From Seriola aureovittata (Eukaryota; Chordata; Actinopteri; Carangiformes; Carangidae): DNA of 64,000 bases. Where the stretch lies: contig NC_079368.1 in NCBI RefSeq assembly GCF_021018895.1, positions 4,185,501-4,249,500 on the forward strand. The letters are read 5' to 3'. Made by a program: the position numbers and the translations under genes. Positions 12,576 to 24,284 of the stretch are shown piece by piece. Positions within the stretch are counted from its first letter, which is position 1; every line of letters starts with the position of its first letter. Under the pieces are notes generated by a model, which ran no database searches, was not told the DNA's origin, and saw nothing but the letters and a program-made list of their open reading frames with translations.

Positions 12576-14764
12576 AAACAAACTCTGATGAAGAACATGA
12601 CATGATGCTGAAAACCCTGGAAAAAGCAAATAGGAAACCTTGAGTTGTTGAGTTTTTTGTTGTGTGTGAAAAAGCATATTTAGTGTTTCCACCTCCTCTT
12701 TCTACTTCTGTTCTACCACCACTAATAACACAAATACTTAAGGCACATCACACTTGAGGTCGTAATGTTGTACTGATGGCAGTGATTGTCTTCGCTAATC
12801 GGCCTGCGGCCTCGTACCTATGACCGAATCACAGCCGCGCTAATATTCAGTACGACATCACTCCCTCGTGTGATATTGCTTTTATACAACAATTCTACGA
12901 GCGCCATATTAGTTAAATAAGCAACAACAGATTATGATTTGTTTTTTATTTCATCATTAATTTGAAAACGCCATCACAAATAGTTCCACAACTGGACTGG
13001 TACTGGACTGTTGCTAAGCAACACATAAACATTTTCCTGACCTGCACAGTGCACACTAGCTTGCTACTTCGTCTACACGTTACCTCAGTTGTTCGCTGAA
13101 GTGTCCAAGCTTCATTCTTTCATCCTCTCCTGACGACCAGAAATCGTTTAATTCAAATGTTATTTCTGGAAATATCTGACTGAATATGACTCTCCTCCAG
13201 TCGAATTACTTGGTCGGAACTAACTGTTGTATAATAAAGCTTATTACATGGGTGGAATCATCATCGACTGAATGTTGTACTAGATTTAATTCATAGTGAC
13301 AGTTTTCCCATGGAGAACCAATGAACTACTGATCAATTCTGTGATCAATATATAACCCGCTGCATCATACTAATCATATCAGAGTCGGACAGCAGTGACA
13401 GGCCAATATCTGATCATTATAAAAATGCCAATAGCAGCCTGACCTGTGGGTGTCTAACCTTTGTAATGAACCCAGGTGTTTCATTTAAGATGGACTGGAA
13501 GCAGTGAAAAGCTGCTCTCTGTTTTGGCTCATGGCAGCTCGTCCTCTGCTAAAACCTTAATCAAGAGAATTGAAGGGCCATGTTACCGATAAGGAATGAT
13601 CAGCCCTCTGTCATGACTGAGAGCTGGGGGATTTTCCCTTTCTGCTTCAGTTATCTCCCTTTGAGGTTATAATGAGGTTAGCGAAGGATTTGCTGAGTGG
13701 TTTTCGCCTGGCATTGTTTTCTTCCCTCTCCTGTCACCGTTGCACCTCTAATCCTCTTCTCGTTTTGACTGTCTGGCAAGGTGAGGATAAGTGCAAGGTA
13801 AAAGCTCAGGGATGATTTCAGGCATACGTGATGCACTATCTCCTCAAACAGCAACAGCAATGCCACTAATGTAAAAGCCAGCAACAAGGTGTAGGTGAAC
13901 ATTGTTGCTTCCTAAACATGACGTTGCCAGACAGAAATAGGTCCACTTGTTTGACCTGCCTCCGTTTGGAACAGTTCTGAAAATTTGATGAAATAAGTTT
14001 CATCAAAATCGGCTTGGAAATGTCTCATATTCATCTTGTGATAGACATCAGGAAAACTCAACAAATGAACAGACAACTGGAGACCAATCTTTACAATAAA
14101 TCAGACAACACCACAGCCGTCACCATCAGTACCACCGAGTGTGTGATTATTTGTCTCTTACATAATTCTACTGAGACCTACTTCTGTGTCCTTGCCAAAA
14201 AGGATTTAGCACAAATTGTTACAATAAATAAAATAAAATACAAAAAATAAAACAAAAAAAAACCACACACGATTGATTGTTGATGTGGCCTGTGGGAAAC
14301 CTTTCTGTACAAAACAAAAAACAAAAATAAAATTTGACCAAAGACCATGGAAGGAACTTCAGTCAGGCCCGTGGCTATCTGGCAGCTAGCACAAGCTACC
14401 TCCGGCTAAACTGCAGCTGAACTCATCTGAACCCAACTGAAGAGCTTCTATACTCTCATGGCTTTTACACAGGAAACTCCACTTTCATACACAAGACAAA
14501 CCATAACTGGAGTTAATCAATTAAGCGATGCAACATTCCTCTAATTATACCAACATAGAGACACTGATAATGCCAGCTGTTTAGAGGAGACTGTCGTCTT
14601 TTGGTTGCCGTAATGCTGAATATACATTCAGTTCATATGATGCATAATGACCACAGTATTACTTTATTCATTTTTAACATTTGATAGTTATGGTGAGTGA
14701 TAAATGGGCCATCTCCAGATCTCTGACCCTCTGCTGCAGTCCGGCTCCCCTGCTCCTCTCTGCT
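12576..14764. other. intergenic, no gene recognised
   Basis: The stretch 12780-12920 has a CpG-containing block with a GGCCTGCGGCC palindrome and ATATTGCTTTTATACAAC, which I associate loosely with teleost DNA-transposon sequence but cannot classify. The remainder shows no gene. Confidence 0.4.
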
Positions 14765-14893
14765 GCTGCTACAGTTCTACTACTTCTGCTACTACTGCTA
14801 CTGCTACTAATACTAATACTACTGCTACTACTGCTACTGTTACTACTACTGCTACTACTACTGCTACTACTGCTACTACTACTGCTACTACTG

Positions 14894-14925
<32 letters not shown>

Positions 14926-15198
14926 GCTACTACTACTACTAATACTACTACTACTACTGCTTCTACTACTACTGTTAATACTACTGCTACTATTACTACT
15001 GCTACTAATACTACTGCTACTACTGCTACTGCTACTACTACTGCTACTACTACTGCTACTGCTACTACTACTACTAATACTACTACTACTACTGCTTCTA
15101 CTACTACTGTTAATACTACTGCTACTATTACTACTGCTACTAATACTAATACTACTGCTACTTCTACTACTGCCACTATTGCTACTGCTACTAATACA
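14765..15198. repeat. triplet (CTA/CTG-type) array with 135-bp higher-order period
   Basis: Some 434 bp consist almost wholly of TAC/TGC/AAT triplets (CTA, CTG, ATA phases). A 73-bp stretch starting at 14941 recurs identically at 15076, giving a higher-order period of 135 bp (45 triplets). The array generates long poly-Leu, Thr-rich and Val-rich open frames in three frames, none with a real gene context. Confidence 0.97.
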
Positions 15199-16933
15199 AA
15201 ACTATAATACAATAATAATCACTAAAATGAAACGTCATAGTTAAGACTCTATTTTCTACAGAATATGCATTATAATATGACTCTATGTTGCACATGTTTG
15301 CTCCTGTGGAAAACAGGTTCAATAACATTTAATTATACAAAAGAATGTAGAAAATGCAACTGCAGGCAGTGAAAGATGAGAGGGTGCTGATTGTTGACAA
15401 CCTCACTGGCATTATGGAATCATGGTCATTTGGAAACATGTCAGCATGAAATAAAAACAGACTTTCAAAAATGGGCATTTTGAAATAAAAATGTTTTAAC
15501 TAAAAAAACAAAACATGTAATCCAATTAAATTTCTAATAATACAATTTTTATGAAAATGAATAAAAAATACATTGGGGTTTAATAATTTCTCTAGTTATT
15601 TCACAGATTTTAAGTTCCTGTAGCCTATATGTTTTACATATGTTTTTTCTAAAATGAAAGATTAAATTCAGTCCCCCTCCCTTGCGTAATAATTTCCGTA
15701 CAGTCCCTCACCCAGGATGCAACTAAAAACAGTGGGTCATTTACAGATTTGACCCATGACTGGCCAGCCCTATTAGTGATGTACCAGTGCAAGTGCATGC
15801 TATAACCTGGCAGGTTCCACACTATATCCTCCCATAGCCGACTGATCAGCACTTGATTCCCTGCTCCCAATTTCACAGGGGCTTGACCACTTTCCACTAG
15901 CATAGACAATCCCTGAAAAATAGCACTCAACCAGGTTTACATTGATCACAGCATTTCTGCAGATGAAAAAATCATGGTCTGTAACTCTTCAAAGAGCTAC
16001 ACTGAGCCGAGCGCTCGCACTGCGATCGTTTCAGGACTTTAGAGCCGTTTGAATCAAGAAGAAATGAACTGAAAAGCGCAGCTCCGTCAAAAGGCTATAA
16101 ATCAGTGCAGTGGACGGAGGTGACCTGTACAGTGTGCAGCCTTTGCCTGATAAGGCATGACAGAGCCATTAACAACCAATAGGAATCAACTCAACATTGG
16201 CTTTTCACACATTGCATGTTTCCAATAATGGGGCTGGCATGAAACATGTCTGTGAATGCCTAACCTAAGCTCTGTAGCGTAAGGCACAAAGCTGTGTCTC
16301 CTCTGCACTAAATAACTAGCATGCAATGTGTGTGTTTGCAGCCAAGCACACATATTGTACATCTGAGCATCTGTGCATGCGTGCTTCAGTCAAATCTTCA
16401 GACATTTGGTGTATGTTCCAGAGCAGCGTGAGATGACTGTGTGGATATAACTCTAATGTCTTTATTAACATGCCTTTCACAAGACTCTTGATTGCTATTG
16501 GCTGTCGATAAGGATTGAATTTGTGAAGCTGCCATCAGGCAAATGCTTCCACAGGATGAGTGTCAGAAGTTTGATTGGATTTTCACTGTTAGCTCATAAT
16601 TGCTGGCCAATGTTAATTTCCCTCTCTCAGAGGAGGGTGGTATGATGAATGAGATTTGCTCACAGAGCCCACAGCTAGCTGTACAGGTCCATGTAGTTCT
16701 GCTGGCAGCCGATCTAGCATGGATTTCCTAATAAATCACCCTGCTGGACCGACCAACTGTGGCAGAGGCTGCGCATACTCACATACATACTGTACAGATG
16801 CCAACAACACAAGACAGACACAATGCAGGAAATTGATACAGGAAGCCATCATTTGATTCTGAAATCAATCCATATCAATGATTCATCCATCTAGCAAAAA
16901 TAAAGGACAAATGTAATTCAAAATTCAAGTTAA
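15199..16933. other. intergenic, no gene recognised
   Basis: A 93-codon minus-strand frame at 15649-15930 has mixed composition but no family I recognise. The stretch 15950-16250 is repeat-free. Nothing else stands out before the duplication starts. Confidence 0.5.
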
Positions 16934-17289
16934 TCTAAGATGTGCGTGGGCATTGCTATGTTTGAGAAATGAGTATTTTAAGAATGAACTATTGTTTTCT
17001 AACTCTTGTTTTCGACAGCTGGCTACACACTGTATGTTCTACTTATAGTGTACTCTGGTGAGAAGTTGCCTTTGTGCTCTAACTAATATTTTAATATGAA
17101 TAAATGACTATGTGTGATGCGAATGGTCTGTGTTTCCATTGAGTTCTGTTATGCGAATAAAGGATCATTGAAAATGAGGGTAACCCTTCAATAAATAAAA
17201 AAAAAACAAAAAACATAAAGGTGGATGATGACGATGATGATGATGATAAAGCTGGTTAATAGAAAAGCACCTACATTTATGAACTCAGT

Positions 17290-17640
17290 TTCTTGAAGCA
17301 GGCAGATATTTTTCAAATAAATCCACTCTGCACTACCTGCTTAGCACCAACCTGCAGACAAGGTTGGTGACATGTTAGCATGTGAATGCAGGCAAGAATC
17401 CATCAGCTGAAGCGTTTCTCTCTCAGGCATTGGTAGAGAGCAAAATAGAGCAAAAGGACAGTAAATGTTGGACTTATGTCCATCAGGTGGCAGAGCCATG
17501 ACTCCATTAATGCTAAGTATGTTGGATGTGTGAATAAGCAACTGTTTGCTAACACGTTTGCCATAACAACTTAAGCCATAACATGTCACAAAGCCTGTGC
17601 GTTAGTGTTGAGTTTGATGTCAAACTCTGCCCGCTAATCA
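17290..17640 (+). repeat. dispersed teleost repeat (GCAGACAAGGTTGG family)
   Basis: This stretch contains GCAGACAAGGTTGGTGACAT, a TTGGACTTATGTCCATCAG block and TTTGCTAACACGTTTGCCAT. Related but diverged blocks occur at 8250-8475, 12388-12575 and 24776-24930, which shows an interspersed family; the second duplication copy is at 21957-22308. Class unknown: no coding capacity or clear terminal repeats seen. Confidence 0.5.
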
Positions 17641-17826
17641 CCAAAAACAACCTGGTTAGTGCTGTAATATGAAAAAAGCCACTATGGCTGGTGGGACGTA
17701 GTAAGAGTCATATTAATAGTTTAAATTGAAGTGCATAAAACATAGTGATGGTGGCAGGAGCATCAGTAATAGCAGTACCAGTAATATAGTAGTGGGGTAC
17801 AGTAATGCTATCCACATTGAGTAGTA

Positions 17827-18084
17827 AATGGTAAATGGACTGCACTTTTCTATTCATATCAACCAAAGTGCTTTACACTACAAGCGACATTCACCCATTC
17901 ACTCACACATTCATACAGTGCACAGGGGCAATTTGGGGTTCAGAATGTGGTTCAGAACAGAGCTCGGATACAGTTCTGTTTAGTCTCTTGCCCAAGGACG
18001 CTTCAACACGTGGACTGGAGGAGCTTGGAATCAAACCACCGACTTTACGATTAATGGAGGAGCCGCCTCCAGTAGCAGCTGTAG
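17827..18084 (-). mobile_element. tRNA-derived SINE, duplication copy 1
   Basis: On the minus strand this reads as a common teleost SINE: a degenerate tRNA-like head near 18084, then the hallmark CTTGGGCAAGA-type block (seen here as its reverse complement near 17982-17996), a GTAAAGCACTTTG block, and a TCCATTTACC-like 3' end at 17830-17840. A 112-residue open frame on the plus strand across it is a by-product of the repeat. The same family occurs at 22495-22752 and 29497-29710, with a head fragment at 221-274. Confidence 0.65.
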
Positions 18085-19690
18085 AAAACTGTACATCAAT
18101 AACATTCACATTAGTAGTAGGAGTAGCACAAGAACAAGTAACACAAAAAACAGCTGCAGCACTGGTGGTTTAAGTGGAGGTAGTAATTGTGGTGGAAGTA
18201 GTGGAGACTGCAGTATCAGTAGCACCAGTAGGTGTTGTAGTGGTAGCGGTGCTCTGAATAATGTTCTCCGTAACAGATTCCAAGATTGAAGCACTGAAAA
18301 TCTTTTTTGCACTTCACAGAATTTAATTCCGAGATGTTCCAGGTAGAGATGACTTAGACGTTCTGCCAGACACATTCATCACAGCAGCAGAAAATGTCTG
18401 TACTATTGATTTATGTAGCAAAATTAAAAGCAAGCAATCTTGTTTTCACTGTCTGCCTTGGTATTAAGTGTAAGTCAGAGTGCGCTTGTGCCTGTCAGCA
18501 TATGTGTGTCTGTTCTTTTTATGGGTGCACCTAAGTGGAATGTGTTTGCATGCGTGTGTTGTCATGCAAACAGCTGCACCATGTTAAGCATACGAAAGCT
18601 GTGTAATGACTGGAAACAAGCCAGGTATGTTTGTGCACATGTTCACCAGCCTGTGAACTTGTATGCAAATACTGTTTCTAGACATGCACATAAGGTTCTG
18701 AGATAAAGGTTTCATATGAGCAGAGAAACAGAATTCTGCCACAAAATTCCTTTAATGAAGATAAATTCACATTAGGTAAAAACGTTTACAAACTCAATTA
18801 CCTATAATGCCATTAAAGTCTGGGGATGATAAATCTCTCTATGCAGCTCAGAAACTCTTTTGTCTTGAACGTCCCTTAAAAGCAAACTGTGAATAAGAGG
18901 GAGAAATGAAAGGGGACATGAGGTTACATTCATCTTGAAGGTCAAGTCTGTACACTGTGATACACCCTCACAGCCGGATGGAGTCATAGCTCCCTCAGTA
19001 GTGGCCGCCAGCTTCATATACTGTAGCTCATAGAGCGATGCCTGTGATGACCCGCAGACTCTCACCCTTGAGGGGGTAAAGATGGGAAAACAGTGCGCTG
19101 CCAAGGGATCCTTGACTCAGAGCTGCGTGTTTGGGCTGGCAGTCTTATTTTGGTCTCAGCAGTGCATGTCTGCCAGATAGCAAAGAGCTTGACGCAGACT
19201 GTGGAGTCTGTGTAGCAGCACAAGGATTACCAGTTCCATCCTCAGCCTTGCTACATCCTGCTCTGTGGTTGTTAAAGATGTCTTCAAATTCTGAGGCACA
19301 CACAGCACAGATTACAGAATTTGTGAAATATTAAAAAAAACAGTGCTAAAAAGACAGAAATAACTAATTAACACTTTTGTAAAGTGGTGTTAATTAATGT
19401 GAACAGTTATCTAAGATAGAATTCCTAACACAAGGGGCTGAAAGTTCTTGAACTCCAGAAGAGTTGCAACTTAAAGCTGCACTAATCAATAGTTTTATAT
19501 TAAAGGGGACATATTATGCTCCTTTTCAACAAGTTTGAATAAGTCTCAGAGGTCCCCAAAGCATGTATTTGAAGCTTTTTGCTAAAAAATCCACTCCGAT
19601 CCTATATTTCAGCATGCCTGTAAACCCCTCTTTTTGAGCCCTGTTCAGAACAGGCTGTTTCTGTGTCTGTAGCTTTAAATGCAATGAGCT

Positions 19691-21393
19691 GTGCCTGACC
19701 ACGCCCCTCTCCGGAAGGGGATGCCGTTCGGGCTTCTGGCACCGTGCTCTAATGTTTACGGTGACCGTGACCGGCAACCTGGCGTCGGTAGCGATTTGGT
19801 TCAACCACACAACTTTTATCCAGAATCTGAGCCAGAGGGAGAGGCTGCTGAAGAAGTTCAAACTCTACAACTGCAGCAGGACGTTTCTGAATGGTTGGTA
19901 ACCAATGTTGTGTATTTTGACATTACATTTTGAGTTTGTTGATGAGTGCTGGCACACAGTTACTAACATGTAGCTAGGTAGCTAATGCTAACTGTTACTG
20001 TCTCGTCATTACTGGGAGCTCTTTTGGTAAATAAGCACTATTGTGAATAGTGTAATGTAGTTATCTGTCATGCCTCCTTAGATATACTTTTACAGTCTGA
20101 AAATGTTTGTTGTATGTAGACTGCTACAGGTGTTCAATGTCAGTACTAGTCAGATATTTTAATAGATGCTGACAAAGTAAATAATTTTTCTCCATGTTTT
20201 GAGCAGAGATGCTCATCATGACATCTTCCTTTATGAAGTAAATTTATTTTGTGTATTACAATGAAAGCTGTAAATCAGCATAAACATGTCTGACAGCAAC
20301 AGTAATCTTTAGTCAAAGACTGAACTGTGCAGTTTTCTACACTACACTGTTGTCAAGCTCCACATTATATGCAATAAGTGACATGTTATAAATTACCTCT
20401 GTTATATGCGCTTGATATGTAGCCAAGCTTACTTCTTACCCACCTTAGCTCCACTGTCTGTCAGTGTTTGAATTTCACAAGCTTTATATTTTGGTGAATG
20501 TTTCCATTTTTCTCTATATTTTGGACAGGTGCTCCTGTGGAAACTGTGCAACCATGCCCACAGAAGCTGAGAACATCTGCTGCTAGGAGATACCACAGGT
20601 AGCATTCTCACTGGACAAACTAATCACTAATTTGTTTTGATTACATTACATTTATAATCAACCATACAATTTACCATTTGCAATTCACTGTAGGTTACCA
20701 GATGGCTATGGGAGATCGTGGAAGATTTACCATGTATGGTAGACCGTCCTGGGTTGGAGCCGCTCTGCCTCAACGTGTTCTGCCTGCAACATGTACCGCA
20801 CTGACTATGGTCCTTTACGGTTGAGAGGAATACACCAGTACGTTTTGCTTCTTTGTTAAAACATAGTTTCAATCTAAATAAAAGATGTTAGACCTTCTTG
20901 TTTTATTTCAGTGCACATAATTTTACAATGGTAATAACACACCACAAATAGAGTAACACACCCTCAAATAAATTAGTTTAGCTGCTCTTTGATTTGTAAA
21001 GTTCTTCTATCAGCAGATAGTGTGCATATAATATATGAATTCAGAGGAGTCATTTCTTTAGTAACAATCAAGCATTTATTTACATCAAATGAGGCAGTTA
21101 TAATCAGTGATGATGAAAAAACTGTAGGATTCACTGGATCCATATAAAAAAATTGTGAGACACAACATAGATATATGTTTGCAAGACTAAATGCCCTGTC
21201 CAGTTGTTTTAGTCAGTACAGGTATCTAGCCTATAGGAGCTTTGTGAGCTGGTGCTTCCTTGGTTGCAGAATCTGGGTCGTCATTCCAGCCTGCGTGGTC
21301 CTACGCATCCATGCCGTGTTTCCTGACGCCACAGGCCGGTATGTGGGTTTTAGACTGGCCCATGATAGAACCGGGACACATAGCTGGATATGA
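19691..21393 (+). pseudogene. P2X7 intracellular (ballast) domain-like gene of the transposon, decayed
   Basis: Four exons can be joined by consensus splice sites: about 19691-19893 (start uncertain; acidic stretch ending DVSEW), 20529-20598 (CSCGNCATMPTEAENICC), 20694-20837 (PCMVDRPGLEPLCLNV, then YRTDYGPLR in another frame) and 21213-21393 (YRYLAYRSFVSWCFLGC, VVIPACVVLRI). These match the cysteine-rich C-terminal domain of the P2X7 receptor and the many free-standing proteins with this domain in fish and invertebrates. None of the channel's membrane segments is present, so it is not a P2X receptor. The first exon junction completes the Trp of SEW-CSC. It is broken: TAG at 20584 replaces a Gln or similar codon right after ICC, and a frameshift falls in exon 3 near 20770-20785. 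The family is known to bind zinc through these cysteines; its role within a transposon is not known to me. Confidence 0.8.
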
Positions 21394-21518
21394 CCTCCTC
21401 CTTCTCAGGCCGCTCGAACTGTGCAGTGAGGTCCTCTGGGATGGGGATGGCCAAAGCAGCTTCTGTGTATGGTCCCAGGTCACAAAGACTTTTTCAAATA
21501 TGAGGTCCACCACATTCC
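21350..21518 (-). pseudogene. transposase-like C-terminal fragment, convergent with the P2X7-like gene
   Basis: Read on the minus strand, an AG acceptor at 21520-21519 opens an exon beginning with a GNVVDLIFEKVFV-like stretch, then after a one-base frameshift near 21481-21483 continues as DLGPYTEAALAIPIPEDLTA and on through QFERPEKEEVISS to a stop at 21352-21350. It has the clean amphipathic, proline-spaced look of a real C-terminus and resembles tails I recall from fish transposon proteins found with P2X7-like frames. Its last 44 bases overlap the end of the opposite gene. The upstream, catalytic part would lie to the right of 21535 and is missing because the element is cut at 21600. The transposase assignment is inferred from context, not from catalytic motifs. 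Confidence 0.5.
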
Positions 21519-21600
21519 CTGTTTGATAAAACACAAAAGATTTTTTTTACATTTTTCACTTTTTTTTTTTTTTTTTTACAAAACAATGACTGAGTCTGTT

Positions 21601-24171
21601 TCTAAGATGTGCGTGGGCATTGCTATGTTTGAGAAATGAGTATTTTAAGAATGAACTATTGTTTTCTAACTCTTGTTTTCGACAGCTGGCTACACACTGT
21701 ATGTTCTACTTATAGTGTACTCTGGTGAGAAGTTGCCTTTGTGCTCTAACTAATATTTTAATATGAATAAATGACTATGTGTGATGCGAATGGTCTGTGT
21801 TTCCATTGAGTTCTGTTATGCAAATAAAGGATCATTGAAAATGAGGGTAACCCTTCAATAAATAAAAAAAAAACAAAAAACATAAAGGTGGATGATGACG
21901 ATGATGATGATGATAAAGCTGGTTAATAGAAAAGCACCTACATTTATGAACTCAGTTTCTTGAAGCAGGCAGATATTTTTCAAATAAATCCACTCTGCAC
22001 TACCTGCTTAGCACCAACCTGCAGACAAGGTTGGTGACATGTTAGCATGTGAATGCAGGCAAGAATCCATCAGCTGAAGCGTTTCTCTCTCAGGCATTGG
22101 TAGAGAGCAAAAATAGAGCAAAAGGACAGTAAATGTTGGACTTATGTCCATCAGGTGGCAGAGCCATGACTCCATTAATGCTAAGTATGTTGGATGTGTG
22201 AATAAGCAACTGTTTGCTAACACGTTTGCCATAACAACTTAAGCCATAACATGTCACAAAGCCTGTGCGTTAGTGTTGAGTTTGATGTCAAACTCTGCCC
22301 GCTAATCACCAAAAACAACCTGGTTAGTGCTGTAATATGAAAAAAGCCACTATGGCTGGTGGGACGTAGTAAGAGTCATATTAATAGTTTAAATTGAAGT
22401 GCATAAAACATAGTGATGGTGGCAGGAGCATCAGTAATAGCAGTACCAGTAATATAGTAGTGGGGTACAGTAATGCTATCCACATTGAGTAGTAAATGGT
22501 AAATGGACTGCACTTTTCTATTCATATCAACCAAAGTGCTTTACACTACAAGCGACATTCACCCATTCACTCACACATTCATACAGTGCACAGGGGCAAT
22601 TTGGGGTTCAGAATGTGGTTCAGAACAGAGCTCGGATACAGTTCTGTTTAGTCTCTTGCCCAAGGACGCTTCAACACGTGGACTGGAGGAGCTTGGAATC
22701 AAACCACCGACTTTACGATTAATGGAGGAGCCGCCTCCAGTAGCAGCTGTAGAAAACTGTACATCAATAACATTCACATTAGTAGTAGGAGTAGCACAAG
22801 AACAAGTAACACAAAAAACAGCTGCAGCACTGGTGGTTTAAGTGGAGGTAGTAATTGTGGTGGAAGTAGTGGAGACTGCAGTATCAGTAGCACCAGTAGG
22901 TGTTGTAGTGGTAGCGGTGCTCTGAATAATGTTCTCCGTAACAGATTCCAAGATTGAAGCACTGAAAATCTTTTTTGCACTTCACAGAATTTAATTCCGA
23001 GATGTTCCAGGTAGAGATGACTTAGACGTTCTGCCAGACACATTCATCACAGCAGCAGAAAATGTCTGTACTATTGATTTATGTAGCAAAATTAAAAGCA
23101 AGCAATCTTGTTTTCACTGTCTGCCTTGGTATTAAGTGTAAGTTAGAGTGCGCTTGTGCCTGTCAGCATATGTGTGTCTGTTCTTTTTATGGGTGCACCT
23201 AAGTGGAATGTGTTTGCATGCGTGTGTTGTCATGCAAACAGCTGCACCATGTTAAGCATACGAAAGCTGTGTAATGACTGGAAACAAGCCAGGTATGTTT
23301 GTGCACATGTTCACCAGCCTGTGAACTTGTATGCAAATACTGTTTCTAGACTTGCACATAAGGTTCTGAGATAAAGGTTTCATATGAGCAGAGAAACAGA
23401 ATTCTGCCACAAAATTCCTTTAATGAAGATAAATTCACATTAGGTAAAAACGTTTACAAACTCAATTACCTATAATGCCATTAAAGTCTGGGGATGATAA
23501 ATCTCTCTATGCAGCTCAGAAACTCTTTTGTCTTGAACGTCCCTTAAAAGCAAACTGTGAATAAGAGGGAGAAATGAAAGGGGACATGAGGTTACATTCA
23601 TCTTGAAGGTCAAGTCTGTACACTGTGATACACCCTCACAGCCGGATGGAGTCATAGCTCCCTCAGTAGTGGCCGCCAGCTTCATATACTGTAGCTCATA
23701 GAGCGATGCCTGTGATGACCCGCAGACTCTCACCCTTGAGGGGGTAAAGATGGGAAAACAGTGCGCTGCCAAGGGATCCTTGACTCAGAGCTGCGTGTTT
23801 GGGCTGGCAGTCTTATTTTGGTCTCAGCAGTGCATGTCTGCCAGATAGCAAAGAGCTTGACGCAGACTGTGGAGTCTGTGTAGCAGCACAAGGATTACCA
23901 GTTCCATCCTCAGCCTTGCTACATCCTGCTCTGTGGTTGTTAAAGATGTCTTCAAATTCTGAGGCACACACAGCACAGATTACAGAATTAGTGAAATATT
24001 AAAAAAAACAGTGCTAAAAAGACAGAAATAACTAATTAACACTTTTGTAAAGTGGTGTTAATTAATGTGAACAGTTATCTAAGATAGAATTCCTAACACA
24101 AGGGGCTGAAAGTTCTTGAACTCCAGAAGAGTTGCAACTTAAAGCTGCACTAATCAATAGTTTTATATTAA
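21601..24171. repeat. tandem segmental duplication, copy 2 (2,571 bp)
   Basis: Second copy of 16934-19503, roughly 99.8 percent identical by visual comparison. It starts abruptly after truncated transposon sequence ending at 21600. It ends with TTAA at 24168-24171, after which unrelated flanking sequence (CAATATAATAG) continues, so this copy has the unoccupied version of the insertion site that is filled in copy 1. At the 21600/21601 junction I see at most one or two bases of shared sequence. Confidence 0.97.
22495..22752 (-). mobile_element. tRNA-derived SINE, duplication copy 2
   Basis: Identical by eye to the element at 17827-18084; it was copied with the segmental duplication rather than inserted independently. 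Confidence 0.65.
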
Positions 24172-24284
24172 CAATATAATAGTAACAAATCCAGTGAATA
24201 TTATCACCCATCTTTGTAGTTCTCTGTGGAGAGTTTTAGCATCTTTCAGCTCATTGTTTTGGTTTTATGCAAACAACAACATCC

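Larger units (their letters stand above)
16934..19503. repeat. tandem segmental duplication, copy 1 (2,570 bp)
   Basis: This segment is repeated almost perfectly at 21601-24171, with an offset of 4,667-4,668 bp. Differences seen by eye are substitutions at 17155 (G/A), 18476 (C/T), 18684 (A/T) and 19322 (T/A), and one extra A in copy 2 near 22113. Copy 1 ends with TTAA at 19500-19503, and the next base begins a transposon. The segment contains no recognisable gene; it carries a (GAT)n run near 17226, part of a dispersed teleost repeat at 17290-17640 and a minus-strand SINE at 17827-18084. All open frames inside it occur in both copies and look non-coding. Confidence 0.97.
19504..21600. mobile_element. 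TTAA-flanked DNA transposon, truncated at right end
   Basis: The left end (AGGGGACATATTATGC) follows a TTAA at exactly the point where the duplicated copies diverge, and copy 2 shows the same TTAA empty. The element carries a broken P2X7-ballast-like gene on + (19691-21393) and a transposase-like C-terminal fragment on - (21350-21518). No matching inverted terminus is present at 21600: the element is cut by the start of copy 2 shortly after a poly-T run at about 21561-21575. TTAA target preference is known for piggyBac and Kolobok elements; I cannot assign the superfamily without the missing transposase. Confidence 0.85.

Noticed and set aside
14681..15244. Long poly-Leu (187 codons), Thr-rich and Val-rich open frames
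   Set aside because: They are three readings of one triplet array; no conserved flanks or gene structure.
17835..18173. 112-codon open frame, repeated at 22503-22841
   Set aside because: It runs over a minus-strand SINE and is duplicated passively with the segment; identity between copies is not evidence of selection.
19691..21393. Reading the P2X7-like exons as a genuine p2rx7 receptor gene
   Set aside because: No extracellular ligand-binding or membrane segments; the frame is confined to a transposon and carries a stop and a frameshift.
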